NCBI RefSeq assembly: GCF_001280425.1
Contig: NZ_LIUF01000004.1
Span: 186,001 to 250,000 of the forward strand
DNA from: Haloarcula rubripromontorii
Lineage (GTDB): Archaea > Halobacteriota > Halobacteria > Halobacteriales > Haloarculaceae
DNA: 64,000 nucleotides
Direction of reading: 5' to 3'
Shown here: positions 18,119 to 26,658 of the stretch, piece by piece
Layout: the number at the start of each line of letters is the position of its first letter
Position numbering within the stretch: the stretch's first letter is position 1
Program-made: the position numbers and the translations under genes
Notes under the pieces: model-generated
What the model saw: the letters and a program-made list of their open reading frames with translations, nothing else
The model's database searches: none
Told to the model about the DNA's origin: nothing

Positions 18119-19078
18119 ATGTCTGGTCATGGCCCCAGCGTCGCCATCGCCTGTCAGGGCGGCGGCAGCCACAGTGCGTTTACCGCCGGTGCGCTGCAGC
18201 GACTCCTGCCAGCGGTCGACACAGAGTACGATCTCGTTGGACTGAGTGGCACCTCCGGCGGCGCTCTGTGCGCAGTCAGGGCTTGGTATGGCCTGCTCAG
18301 TGACGGCCCCGACCATGCCGGGGAGCTACTCGAAGATGTCTGGTGTGATGTCGCCGCAACAACACCGCCTTCGTTCCTGCTGAACGAATCTCTCGTGTGG
18401 CACAAACGACTGCAGAACCGAATGCTCCCCGCGGCCGATATCTCGCCCTACGCGACGCCGGGCGCTGTCGGCCACGATTGGTACCTGTCGCTGCTTGACC
18501 GCCACATCGCGTTCGAGGAGTTCGACAGCCTCACCGACGAGGCACCGCCACATGTGACCATCGGCACGGTCAACGTCAACAGCGGCGTGTTCGAGACGTT
18601 CACCGACGATGCCATCACGCCGAAAGCGGTGCTTGCCTCGGCCGCGTTCCCGCTGCTGTACGAGGCCGTCGAACTGAACGGCCACTGGCACTGGGACGGC
18701 CTGTTCTCGCAGAACCCGCCGATTCGGGAGTTCCTGACCAGCGACCGGCCGAAACCGGACGAGATCTGGGTCATCCAGATCGAGCCACAGACCCGCGACG
18801 ACCGGCCGACATCGCTGGCAGAGATCACCGACCGCCGGCAGGAACTATCCGGGAATCTCTCGCTGAATCAGGAGCTGTTCTTCGTCCGGAAAGTCAACGA
18901 CTGGGTGGAAAAAGGGTATCTCCCGGACGATTTCAAACACGTGGAGATACGGCGACTGCAACTCGATAAAACGCTGACAGCAGCCTCGAAACGCGACCGC
19001 GACCCCCGGTTCATCGAAGATCTCATGGAAACGGGCCGGGCCGAAGCCGACGCGTTTCTGGACCGATTGCCGGAGTAG
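18119..19078 (+). CDS. Patatin-like phospholipase
   Basis: The 319-residue protein has the patatin hallmarks: oxyanion-hole glycines in CQGGGSHSAF near residue 15, nucleophile Ser in GLSGTSGGAL (GxSxG) and the catalytic Asp in the DGL motif of WHWDGLFSQNPP. The Ser-Asp dyad is therefore complete. Family members hydrolyse acyl chains from lipids. In an archaeon with ether membranes, the natural acyl substrate is not obvious; imported fatty esters or polyesters are possible. There is no signal peptide. It is convergent with proS, three bases apart. Confidence 0.88.
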   Translation: MSGHGPSVAIACQGGGSHSAFTAGALQRLLPAVDTEYDLVGLSGTSGGALCAVRAWYGLLSDGPDHAGELLEDVWCDVAATTPPSFLLNESLVWHKRLQNRMLPAADISPYATPGAVGHDWYLSLLDRHIAFEEFDSLTDEAPPHVTIGTVNVNSGVFETFTDDAITPKAVLASAAFPLLYEAVELNGHWHWDGLFSQNPPIREFLTSDRPKPDEIWVIQIEPQTRDDRPTSLAEITDRRQELSGNLSLNQELFFVRKVNDWVEKGYLPDDFKHVEIRRLQLDKTLTAASKRDRDPRFIEDLMETGRAEADAFLDRLPE

Positions 19079-19081
19079 ACC

Positions 19082-20536
19082 TCAGTAACTCTTCGCGAAG
19101 TACGCCGTCTCTTCTGCGTCCTCGCCGCAGATAGCGCAGTCGTCGTGGATCGGCTCCTCGTCGCGGTCCAGCGGGACCATCACGATTTCGGCCGCGATGG
19201 CCTCCTTGATCGGCTCCTCGCAGTCCTCGTCGCCACACCAGCCACATTTCACGTAGCCGCCGTGCTGGCCGATGGTGCCGAGAATCTCCTCACGGGACTC
19301 CGCCTCTCGGATTTCGCCTTCCAGCGTCTCCTCGGCCTCGGCGTACAGTTTGGCGTGGACGGTGTCGAGGTGCTCCTCGACCGTCTCGGCGATGCCCTCG
19401 CGGTCGACCGTGGCGTTCTCGCCGTCGGGGCGGTGAACGAGCGTCGCTTCGCCGTCCTCGACCTCGTGGGGGCCGATTTCGACGCGGAGCGGGACGCCGT
19501 GGAGTTCGTGCTCGTTGTACTTGAAGCCGGGATTGCGGTGTTCGCGGTCGTCGAGTTCGACGCGGACGCCGGCCTCGTCGAGTTCGGCGGCGAGGTCCGC
19601 GGCGTAGTCGATGACCTCGTCCTTGTTGTCCTCCTGCCAGATGGGGACGACGACGACCTGGTCGGGTGCGAGCGCGGGCGGGAGCACGAGGCCTTGGTCG
19701 TCGGAGTGGGTCATGATGAGCGCGCCCATCGCGCGCCAGGACAGGCCCCACGAGGTGGTGTGGGCGGTGTTCTCCTCCTCGTCGGCGTCGGCGTAGGTGA
19801 TGTCGAACGCCTCGCCGAAGGAGGTCCCGAGGTAGTGGGAGGTGGCCGCCTGCACGGTCTTGCCGTCGGGCATCAGCGTCTCGATGGTGGTCGTGGTGTG
19901 TGCGCCGGGGAACTTGTCGTGGGGCGGCTTGCGGCCCTTCAGCGGCGGCATCGCCATGACCTCCTCGTAGAGGCGGGCGTACTGGTCGAGGCGGGTCATC
20001 GTCTCCTCCCACGCGCCGTCCTCGTCGGCGTGGGCGGTGTGGCCCTCCTGCCAGAGGAACTCCTTGGTGCGGAAGAACGGCTTCGTCTCGGTGGCTTCCC
20101 ACCGGACGACCGAACACCACTGGTTCAGCCGCATCGGGAGGTCCCGGTGCGAGCGGGTCCACTGCGCCATGAACGGGGCGATGATGGACTCGCTGGTGGG
20201 CCGGACGGCGAGGCGCTCTTCGAGTTCGTCGTGGCCGCCGTGGGTCACCCACGCGACTTCGGGGTCGAACCCCTCGACCACGTCTTTCTCTTTCTCCAGA
20301 TAGCTCTCGGGAATAAACAGCGGGAAGTAGGCGTTCTGGACGCCGGTGTCCTTGAACCAGCCGTCGAGGTTGTCCTGGATGCGCTCCCAGATGGCGTAGC
20401 CACGGGGACGCGTGACGATGAACCCGCCCATGGGGGCGTAGTCCGCGAGGCCGGCCTTCTGGACGACCTCGGCGTACCACTCGCCGGGTGAATGCTCCTT
20501 GCTCTCGGTGATGCCGAGTTCCTGCTCGCCACTCAT
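19082..20536 (-). CDS. proS: Prolyl-tRNA synthetase, archaeal/eukaryotic type
   Basis: I start at ATG 20536 (MSGEQELGITESKEHS), 28 bases after a minus-strand TATA-like element. The 484-residue class II synthetase shows motif 2 in VVRWEATETKPFFRTKEF and motif 3 near the centre. The anticodon-binding domain is followed by the archaeal C-terminal zinc region with CGWCGDEDC and CAICGEDAEE, ending in Tyr. It charges tRNA-Pro. The length fits the archaeal form, without the bacterial editing insertion. The SAM-hydroxide adenosyltransferase gene lies upstream in the chromosome on the same strand. Confidence 0.96.
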   Translation of the reverse strand: MSGEQELGITESKEHSPGEWYAEVVQKAGLADYAPMGGFIVTRPRGYAIWERIQDNLDGWFKDTGVQNAYFPLFIPESYLEKEKDVVEGFDPEVAWVTHGGHDELEERLAVRPTSESIIAPFMAQWTRSHRDLPMRLNQWCSVVRWEATETKPFFRTKEFLWQEGHTAHADEDGAWEETMTRLDQYARLYEEVMAMPPLKGRKPPHDKFPGAHTTTTIETLMPDGKTVQAATSHYLGTSFGEAFDITYADADEEENTAHTTSWGLSWRAMGALIMTHSDDQGLVLPPALAPDQVVVVPIWQEDNKDEVIDYAADLAAELDEAGVRVELDDREHRNPGFKYNEHELHGVPLRVEIGPHEVEDGEATLVHRPDGENATVDREGIAETVEEHLDTVHAKLYAEAEETLEGEIREAESREEILGTIGQHGGYVKCGWCGDEDCEEPIKEAIAAEIVMVPLDRDEEPIHDDCAICGEDAEETAYFAKSY

Positions 20537-20558
20537 TAGGTGTGTCGTGGCCCACGGC

Positions 20559-20569
20559 GGTAATAAACT
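20559..20569 (-). promoter_or_regulatory. TATA-like box of proS
   Basis: On the minus strand the sequence reads gtttatta, centred about 28 bases before ATG 20536. It decides the start against a longer frame that opens at 20596. Confidence 0.5.
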
Positions 20570-20623
20570 CCCCGAAGGGTGCTGAGACGCTGGCACGCCG
20601 ACCGGAGCCGGCGTCCGGGAGTG

Positions 20624-21400
20624 TCAGGCCCGGACCGCGAGTTCGTCGCCCGGTTCCGGCTGGCCGAAGGCCGCCGCCGCAGAGCCGCCACGCAGGAACA
20701 GTTCCTGGTAGGGGTCCCCGCCGCCCGCGGAACCGGGCACGACGGCGAGTGCCCCCTCCGGGACCGCCGAGACGGCGTCCCTGACAACGACCTCACGGGA
20801 CTCGCCGTTGAGTTCGACGACGACCGTGTCGCGTCCCGGGTCGAACGCCGAGGTCCGAATCGAGGTCTTGACGTTCCCGTAGCCGTCGACGTGACAGACC
20901 ACGGATTCGGGCGGGGCCGGCACGTCCGCGAGCGACCGCTCCGCGCCCAGCGACGAGCGGTTCCCGTTCGCGATTTCGGCGACGCGCCGCGGGAACAGGT
21001 CTCGCGAGCGGAACTGGCCGGTGTCGGCCGGCAGTTCGACCTCGCGGAAGGTCGTGGCGTGGTCGGCGATAAACGAGAGGTTGTAGCCGGCGTCGACAGC
21101 GACAACGGGAACGCCGTTGTCCAGTTCGAGGTAGCACAGCGGGCCGCCGGTATCGGCCCGTTCTGGCGTTGATTCCGTCGTTCGCGGTGCCGTATTCGAG
21201 TAAATCAGCAGGTCGTCGAAGGAGGGGTTGTGGACGCCGAGCTGTGCGAGCCAAAAGCCCGTCGCGACGGTCGAGAACGGCTGGACCTCCGTCGACTGGA
21301 CGGTCATCGTCGGGTCGGCGGCAGTGAGACGGTGGACGACCTCCGAAAAGGCCGGGTCAGCCGGGCCGTAATCCGCGACGAGATGGACGAACGTGCTCAT
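20624..21400 (-). CDS. SAM hydroxide adenosyltransferase (DUF62 family)
   Basis: The 258-residue protein begins MSTFVHLVADYGPADPAFSE, where family members have a TDFG-type aspartate site. The internal stretch VCHVDGYGNVKTSI matches the conserved DxxGNxxTN region that contacts SAM. DUF62 enzymes, related to fluorinase and chlorinase, cleave S-adenosylmethionine with water to give adenosine and methionine. No halogenase-specific insertion is evident, so hydrolysis is the likely activity. Its place beside proS suggests housekeeping rather than secondary metabolism. The in vivo role of these archaeal enzymes is still uncertain. Confidence 0.85.
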   Translation of the reverse strand: MSTFVHLVADYGPADPAFSEVVHRLTAADPTMTVQSTEVQPFSTVATGFWLAQLGVHNPSFDDLLIYSNTAPRTTESTPERADTGGPLCYLELDNGVPVVAVDAGYNLSFIADHATTFREVELPADTGQFRSRDLFPRRVAEIANGNRSSLGAERSLADVPAPPESVVCHVDGYGNVKTSIRTSAFDPGRDTVVVELNGESREVVVRDAVSAVPEGALAVVPGSAGGGDPYQELFLRGGSAAAAFGQPEPGDELAVRA

Positions 21401-21495
21401 GTGAAGCTCCGGTCGCTACCACGTCGGTGCGCCTGTATAATCTTGTGCCTTGATGACAGGGAACGGTGTCGAATGTGTCCGGCGGCACCGTCCGC

Positions 21496-22218
21496 TCAGG
21501 CCCCAATCGTCGTCAGCGAGGCGATAGAGTCGGCGACGCGGCGTTCCATGCCGGTCCCAGTGAATCCCGGAACGGGGTCGACAGCCTGTGCATACACTTC
21601 CGATTCGCTTTCGACGAACTCGACGCAGAGCGCCCGCGCGCCAAAACGGTCCAGCAGCTCCCGGACGCGGGCCGCGAGCGTCACCTCGACAGTTTCCTCG
21701 TTGATGACGCAGTCCAGCCCGGACACCTCCGACCGGACCTGAATCGCTCGCAGATGAGTCTCGCGGCCGTCATTGACGGCGAAGTACTTGTACTCGACCG
21801 GTTCCTCCCGAACACAGGCCTGATAGAAGTCGCCCTCGTCGCTGTCCGCTGGCACACCGTCCCACGAGTAGCGAGTCCGGGCAATGTAGTCACAGTTCGG
21901 CTTCTCGAACCAGACGGTTGGGACCTGACAACCGACCTGCTCCAGTCCGTGCAGGGCAACGAGCCGGCAGGCAAGCGCCGTTGTCGGCAGGAAGCCGTTC
22001 CACGTCTCGATACCAGTCCTGTCAGCGTACCACAGTGCGCTGAACGACTCGGGCCGAAGCGTCGTGTTGACAAGTGCAGCCAGATCGTCGATATCGGCTT
22101 TGGCCACCGGGTTTCCGGGGCGGAGAAACTGGATGTCGAACCCCCGGGCGGAGAGCCGCTCTGCGACGGCACCAAACACCGGGTGTTCAGGCTCGCAGAT
22201 GAAGCCGATGCAGTCCAT
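21496..22218 (-). CDS. ATP-grasp-like (RimK-related) protein
   Basis: I start at ATG 22218 (MDCIGFICEPEHPVFG), 26 bases after a poly-A/T TATA box (tttttatc on the minus strand). The 240-residue protein has an N-terminal Rossmann-like half and a C-terminal part with VEYKYFAVNDGRETHLRA and ALCVEFVESESEVYAQAVDPVPGF, recalling the ATP-grasp end seen in RimK-like ligases. It is shorter than RimK, and the central ATP-clamp lysines are not obvious. It may be a degenerate ligase or a sensor. It is divergent from the 22300 gene set. Confidence 0.55.
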   Translation of the reverse strand: MDCIGFICEPEHPVFGAVAERLSARGFDIQFLRPGNPVAKADIDDLAALVNTTLRPESFSALWYADRTGIETWNGFLPTTALACRLVALHGLEQVGCQVPTVWFEKPNCDYIARTRYSWDGVPADSDEGDFYQACVREEPVEYKYFAVNDGRETHLRAIQVRSEVSGLDCVINEETVEVTLAARVRELLDRFGARALCVEFVESESEVYAQAVDPVPGFTGTGMERRVADSIASLTTIGA

Positions 22219-22238
22219 ACCGCCACGTCTCAGCGGTC

Positions 22239-22249
22239 CGATAAAAAAG
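22239..22249 (-). promoter_or_regulatory. TATA box of the ATP-grasp-like gene
   Basis: The element reads cttttttat on the minus strand, 26 bases before ATG 22218. The divergent promoter for the gene starting at 22300 must share this 81-base space, but it has no clear TATA. Confidence 0.5.
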
Positions 22250-22299
22250 TCGCGCAAAACCGAACAACTGAGGCGTCGTGACTCCGAAGTAGACACCTG

Positions 22300-22635
22300 A
22301 TGAAACCGCTCAGTACTGGGGGCCACCTCGGCACCGGGAGCTGGGACATTGCCGCCGTTATTGTCCTCTCTGCTGTGGCCGGCGCAGTCCTGTGTGGGCT
22401 CGCTCTGGCCGCGTACCGACAGCGCGGAACGCGTGCATATCTGCTGATTGCACTCGCGCTCGCCGCGCTGTTTGCCCGCCCGCTCGTCGCGTTGCTGTCG
22501 GGGTTCTCGCTGGTCTCGGGACCGACACACCACTTCCTCGAACACGCGCTGGATACCCTCTTCGTCGCTCTCGTCCTCGGCGCAGTGTACTACGCGCGAA
22601 CAGTCGAGAAGCGCCTCGACGAGGAGGGACTATGA
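22300..22635 (+). CDS. Small three-helix membrane protein
   Basis: The 111-residue protein has three hydrophobic stretches (about residues 15-38, 45-68 and 80-103) and a charged C-terminal tail (EKRLDEEGL). I do not recognise a catalytic motif; it resembles conserved haloarchaeal integral membrane proteins of unknown function. It overlaps the next gene by ATGA (stop TGA 22633-22635, next start ATG 22632), so the two are probably co-translated. The genes that follow suggest a part in a regulated envelope or metal process; that is inference. Confidence 0.72.
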   Translation: MKPLSTGGHLGTGSWDIAAVIVLSAVAGAVLCGLALAAYRQRGTRAYLLIALALAALFARPLVALLSGFSLVSGPTHHFLEHALDTLFVALVLGAVYYARTVEKRLDEEGL

Positions 22636-23135
22636 ACGACACCAGAGCGCGGATTTACCGGCATATCAACGCCAACCCAGGCGTCCACTTCCGAGAGCTA
22701 ACACGGGCGCTGGACCTCGCAACGGGACAGGTCCAGTACCACTTGGCTCGACTCGACTGCGTTCACAGTGAGTCGGTCAACGGGCGCACACACTACTACA
22801 CATCGTCGTTCGACCCCTGGGAGCGCCACGCCATCGCCTTTCTCCGGCGGGAGACGGCGAGAGATGTTCTCGTCGCGCTCATGGAGTACGAAACCGCTCG
22901 CCCCGGCGAAGTCGCCGACCACCTCGACATCGCGCGGAGTACGCTCGAACACCATCTCAGCGGCCTGATCGAACACGATATCGTCGAGAAGCGTCGGAGC
23001 GAGGGACGAGTGACGCTGGCGCTCTGCCGGCCGGACTCGACTGTCGAGCTGCTCGCAGCGGTCGACCCCACGGCATCGGACCGCCTGTCGGATCGCTTCA
23101 CCCGGTTACTCGACCGCCTCTTGGATGGCGGCTAG
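22632..23135 (+). CDS. Tandem winged-helix transcriptional regulator
   Basis: The 167-residue protein carries two winged helix-turn-helix domains. The first (residues 1-55) includes VHFRELTRALDLATGQVQYH. The second (about 73-130) includes PGEVADHLDIARSTLEHHLS. This is a common haloarchaeal layout of ArsR/MarR-like repressors with a basic recognition helix in each half. It overlaps the preceding membrane-protein gene by four bases. It precedes the DyP-like gene by 75 bases, so it likely controls this locus. No ligand-binding cysteine cluster is visible. Confidence 0.85.
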   Translation: MNDTRARIYRHINANPGVHFRELTRALDLATGQVQYHLARLDCVHSESVNGRTHYYTSSFDPWERHAIAFLRRETARDVLVALMEYETARPGEVADHLDIARSTLEHHLSGLIEHDIVEKRRSEGRVTLALCRPDSTVELLAAVDPTASDRLSDRFTRLLDRLLDGG

Positions 23136-23210
23136 CTCGACTGCCCGGGCAGGGGTGCTTTCGAGTCCCGTACCACAATCCAATTGGACAAGCAGGCCAT
23201 AGAATGGGTG

Positions 23211-24479
23211 ATGACTGAACGCGGGATTTCCCGACGCGAGTTCGCCAAAAGCGCCGTCGCCATCGGCGGCACCGCGGCGCTGGCCGCCTGTCTCGACCGC
23301 GGGTCGGGAACGATACCCGAAGGAACCGACGACCCCACGTCGCTCCCGGACCGCCAGCACGCCTGGGACGCGTTGCTGGCGACCGACGACGCGGGGAATC
23401 ATCGGCTGTCGCGACACCACGTCCTCTTGCTACTGGACTACACCGGGGACGGGACACCGTCGGCTGGCGACCGCGAGCAGGTCGAAACGGCGCTTCGAGA
23501 CCTCGAACGGGCCTACGAATGGAGCAACGAGGGGCTGCTGTTCACGCTCGGGTACAGCCCGGCTTACTTCGACCGCTTCGAAGCCGACGTGGCTGGCGTC
23601 GACCTGCCAGAGCCGATGGCGCTTGCCCCCTTCGAAGACCCCGAACTCGACACGCCCGACGCGCTACTGCATCTCGCCAGTGACGACGAGCGAGTCGTCA
23701 TCGAGGCCGAGGAGGCGCTGAAAGGCAATCGCGACAGCGCCAACGACCATGAAATGAGCGCGACCTTCGAAGGCGTCCTTCGTGAGGCGGAGCGCCGGAC
23801 GGGGTTCGTCGGGGCCGGCCTGCCCGCCGAGAATCAGGATGTCGACGGGATTCCGGACTCCGACCCGGTCCCCGAAGATGCGCCGCTTTTCATGGGATTC
23901 AAGTCCGGGTTCAAGGAAAATCAGGCCTCAGAGGACCGAGTGACGGTCGATTCGGGACCGTTCGCCGGCGGCGCGACTCAGCACCTCTCGAAGATCCGAC
24001 TGCAACTCCAGCAGTGGTACGAACAGGATTCCCGGGACCAGCGCGTCTCGAAGATGTTCTGTCCGGCCCACGCCGCCGAAGACAAAGTGGAGGGCGTCGG
24101 CGAGAACCTCGGTACGGACAACGGTGCCGGCGAGTGTCCCGAGGACGTGGTCGACAGCGGCCGGCGGGAGGGCGTCGTCGGTCACGCACAGAAGATGTCC
24201 CGCGTCAGGGAAGACGGAACACCGACCATTCTCCGCCGGGACTTCGATTCGACCGACGGCGGCGAAGCGGGACTGCACTTCCTCTCGCTGCAGCGCTCTA
24301 TCGCCGACTTCGTCGCCACGAAACAGGCAATGAACGGAACGGACGTCGCTAACGAGTCCGCCGTCGGTCAGCAGGTGAACAACGGCATTCTCCAGTACAT
24401 GACGGTCACGCGGCGCGGGAACTACCTGCTCCCGCCGCGGTCACTACGTTCCCTGCCCCGAGCGAACCCGGACGCGTAA
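23211..24479 (+). CDS. Tat-exported DyP-peroxidase-like protein
   Basis: I start at ATG 23211 (MTERGISRREFAKSAV). The upstream in-frame TTG at 23184 would only add to the signal. The 422-residue protein has a twin-arginine signal (SRREF plus a hydrophobic stretch), so it is exported folded. DyP-like landmarks include PLFMGFKSGFKEN, in the place of the family GxxDG motif but with Ser-Gly instead of Asp-Gly, and GLHFLSLQRSIADF near the end, like the EfeB C-terminal region. A His in FCPAHAAED may be relevant. Haem binding is plausible, but peroxidase activity is doubtful without the Asp. Confidence 0.72.
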   Translation: MTERGISRREFAKSAVAIGGTAALAACLDRGSGTIPEGTDDPTSLPDRQHAWDALLATDDAGNHRLSRHHVLLLLDYTGDGTPSAGDREQVETALRDLERAYEWSNEGLLFTLGYSPAYFDRFEADVAGVDLPEPMALAPFEDPELDTPDALLHLASDDERVVIEAEEALKGNRDSANDHEMSATFEGVLREAERRTGFVGAGLPAENQDVDGIPDSDPVPEDAPLFMGFKSGFKENQASEDRVTVDSGPFAGGATQHLSKIRLQLQQWYEQDSRDQRVSKMFCPAHAAEDKVEGVGENLGTDNGAGECPEDVVDSGRREGVVGHAQKMSRVREDGTPTILRRDFDSTDGGEAGLHFLSLQRSIADFVATKQAMNGTDVANESAVGQQVNNGILQYMTVTRRGNYLLPPRSLRSLPRANPDA

Positions 24480-24558
24480 GTGGGAGGCGGAGCCACGCAG
24501 TCCTGCTTTCGGCCACCGTACCAGAACGGTCTTTCAGATGAGGACCCAAAGGCGGTCC

Positions 24559-25617
24559 ATGAATCGACGACAGTTCCTCGCCAGTGCCGGCCTCGCCGGC
24601 ACGACGGTCCTGGCGGGGTGTGGTTCGCTGAGTTCCCAGTCGACACGCGCCCCACCGCTGGTCGAGAACCGCCCCGATGCAACGTACCGCCCCACGCACG
24701 CCGAGGGAATGGGGATGGCCGGGATGGCACAGGCTGGGGAGTACATGGTCGGACTGAGCTACTCCTTCCCCCACCGCTTCTGGACGGTGACCGGGACGAC
24801 GGCCGAAAAGGTCGACATCCGGAGCGAGGACAGCGTCCACCTGATGGCGACCGTCTGGGACCCCGAGACCGAGATGGTCCTCCCGGTGTCGGCCGGGCTC
24901 TCGATTACCATCGAGCGTGACGGCGAGACGGTTGCCGACAAATCCCCGTGGCCGATGATCTCCCAGAACATGGGCTTTCACTACGGCGACAACTACGCGC
25001 TCGATGGCGACGGCGTCTACCAGCTCTCGGTTCGCGTCAACGGCATGAATGAGCGGAGGCTCGGAGCCTTCGACGGTCGATTCGGCGAGGCCGGCGAGGC
25101 CACCGTTGAATTCGACTTCGCACAGAGTACCCGCGATCAACTCTCCTTCGAACAGTTCCCGGAGACGCAGGGCGAACGCGCGGCAGTCGACCTGATGAAC
25201 ATGGACATGGTGCCGACCTCACAGGTCCCTGAAGTGTCTGCGCTGCCCGGAACCGTGCTTGGGACAGACAAAGGAAGCGACGGCGTTTATGCCGTCACGT
25301 GGCTGCAGGACGCCGCATTCCTCGCCGAGGGGGAGTCGTATCTCGCCGTCTCCGCCCGGACGCCGTACAACCGCGTTCCCATGCCAATGATGTCTCTCGA
25401 CGGAACCGTAGAGGCCGACGGCGAGACGGTGTTTGACGACGCGCTGACCGCCGCGGTTCACCCCGAACTCGGCTATCACTACGGAGGCATCGTCGAGACA
25501 ACAGCGCAGGAGCCGTCTGTCGGTGTCGACGTCATCGCCCCGCCACAGGTGTCCCGTCACGAGGGATACGAGACGGCGTTCCTGACGACGCCGTCGTTCT
25601 CATTTTCGGGCACCTGA
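24559..25617 (+). CDS. Exported P19/Tp34-like metal-binding lipoprotein
   Basis: I start at ATG 24559 (MNRRQFLASAGLAG). The 352-residue product has a Tat signal and a lipobox (VLAGC), so it is membrane-anchored outside the cell. The mature protein has a Met/His-rich segment (HAEGMGMAGMAQ) and two related beta-rich halves, each with a YHYG/FHYG-type motif (NMGFHYGDNYAL, ELGYHYGGIVE). This recalls P19/Tp34 periplasmic proteins that bind Cu and Fe. It follows the DyP-like gene by 79 bases. Metal identity is inference; the outer-face location is well supported. Confidence 0.7.
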   Translation: MNRRQFLASAGLAGTTVLAGCGSLSSQSTRAPPLVENRPDATYRPTHAEGMGMAGMAQAGEYMVGLSYSFPHRFWTVTGTTAEKVDIRSEDSVHLMATVWDPETEMVLPVSAGLSITIERDGETVADKSPWPMISQNMGFHYGDNYALDGDGVYQLSVRVNGMNERRLGAFDGRFGEAGEATVEFDFAQSTRDQLSFEQFPETQGERAAVDLMNMDMVPTSQVPEVSALPGTVLGTDKGSDGVYAVTWLQDAAFLAEGESYLAVSARTPYNRVPMPMMSLDGTVEADGETVFDDALTAAVHPELGYHYGGIVETTAQEPSVGVDVIAPPQVSRHEGYETAFLTTPSFSFSGT

Positions 25618-25623
25618 CCACGA

Positions 25624-25779
25624 TCAGTCGATCCATTCGACGTAGTCCTGACAGTCGTCGCATTCCGTGCGAGTCGCCCATCCGTCACCACGGTCGTGGT
25701 CCGACGGTGCCACCTTGATTACGGTGACGTTCACCGAGCCACACCTCGGGCACTGGCCTGGTATTTTGGAGTTAGACAT
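25624..25779 (-). CDS. 51-residue CPxCG zinc-finger protein
   Basis: The minus-strand ORF runs from ATG 25779 to TGA 25624. It encodes 51 residues with CPRCG (Cys10, Cys13) and CDDC (Cys40, Cys43), a two-knuckle zinc ribbon. Such CPxCG micro-proteins are abundant in haloarchaea and often regulatory. It is convergent with the P19-like gene, six bases from its stop. Codons are G/C-ending as in neighbouring genes. Function is unknown. Confidence 0.78.
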   Translation of the reverse strand: MSNSKIPGQCPRCGSVNVTVIKVAPSDHDRGDGWATRTECDDCQDYVEWID

Positions 25780-25907
25780 CAGATGTTATTACCTATTTGA
25801 GACATATTTTCCAGCTGTCACTAAGGTATTTTCCCTCAGTCAGGCTCAGCAGCGTGCGACGCAAATGACAGCAATCCCTGATGTAAGTACACGCAACAAG
25901 GCCGACC

Positions 25908-26390
25908 TCACTCTACAGCGAATGGGCTCTCGGTCTGTTGCCACGGCCAGCCCGGGACCCGCGTCTGGACCCCGGCCGCGAGCGCGGCATCGAGATCGTC
26001 AGTACCCGCGGTCGCTGTATCGGCTCCGTGGGTTCGCACGTCCGCGACGTGGAAGGTCGCTTCCGCAAGCAGCCGGAGCGGCTGTTCGCCGGCGATCATC
26101 GCTGCTAACTCGCGGCCGAGGAGTTCGTCGACAACAAAGCCCGGGTAATCGCCTGCAACGTCCAGCTTTCGGAGTAAGCGGACCAGCGCGGCGACGTTGA
26201 CCGCCCGGTCGCCGTCGGCGAACACCCCGTCGATGGCGGCCGTGTAGGCGTCGTCTGTAAGCGTGTCAACGTCGACGCCGAACTGCGAGCCCAGGTGGGC
26301 TCTCGTTTCGTTTATCAGCGGGACGACCTCGCCACTCCGTTCCTGCACCCAGTCGTACTCTTCACGGACGGTTTCAGGTGTCAATCGCAT
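25908..26390 (-). CDS. Haloarchaeal hypothetical protein
   Basis: The 160-residue protein (MRLTPETVREEYDWVQE) is mostly helical and acidic, with no signal peptide or membrane segment. Repeated helical segments (DDAYTAAIDGVFADGD, AALVRLLRKLDVAGD) suggest a compact helical bundle. I do not recognise the family. The 128 bases between it and the zinc-finger gene are AT-richer and contain TATA-like elements. The downstream neighbour, on the other strand, is aCPSF1. Nothing in the context fixes a role. Confidence 0.65.
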   Translation of the reverse strand: MRLTPETVREEYDWVQERSGEVVPLINETRAHLGSQFGVDVDTLTDDAYTAAIDGVFADGDRAVNVAALVRLLRKLDVAGDYPGFVVDELLGRELAAMIAGEQPLRLLAEATFHVADVRTHGADTATAGTDDLDAALAAGVQTRVPGWPWQQTESPFAVE

Positions 26391-26658
26391 GCCGGCGTCT
26401 CACGTGGAGGCCGCTTACCACTTGTGGGCACACGCAACGGCGGCTGCGGGACAGGTCCGACCTCCGTATTGCGAAGGCTTTTATAACACGAGGGGAATAC
26501 TGAGAAATAGAGGACGGTTTTCCGGACATCTCTCCACGTCCGGAGGCAACTCACCGATAACTGATGACTTTATTAGAGAGCGTACATCCCGCGGCACCAG
26601 GTCAGCCCGCACCAGCCGTGGACGGCCCCGCTACCGGGATGACACCCCGTTTTGAGCT
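26391..26658 (+). promoter_or_regulatory. Leader region of aCPSF1 with a possible upstream ORF
   Basis: A strong TATA-like element (cttttataac, about 26478-26487) would start transcription near 26507, leaving a leader of about 150 bases. That is unusual beside the mostly leaderless genes here. In the leader, ATG 26564 opens a 32-codon ORF whose TGA (26660-26662) overlaps ATG 26659 of aCPSF1. A second promoter closer to 26659 is not evident. The arrangement is seen; translation of the small ORF is inference. Confidence 0.4.
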
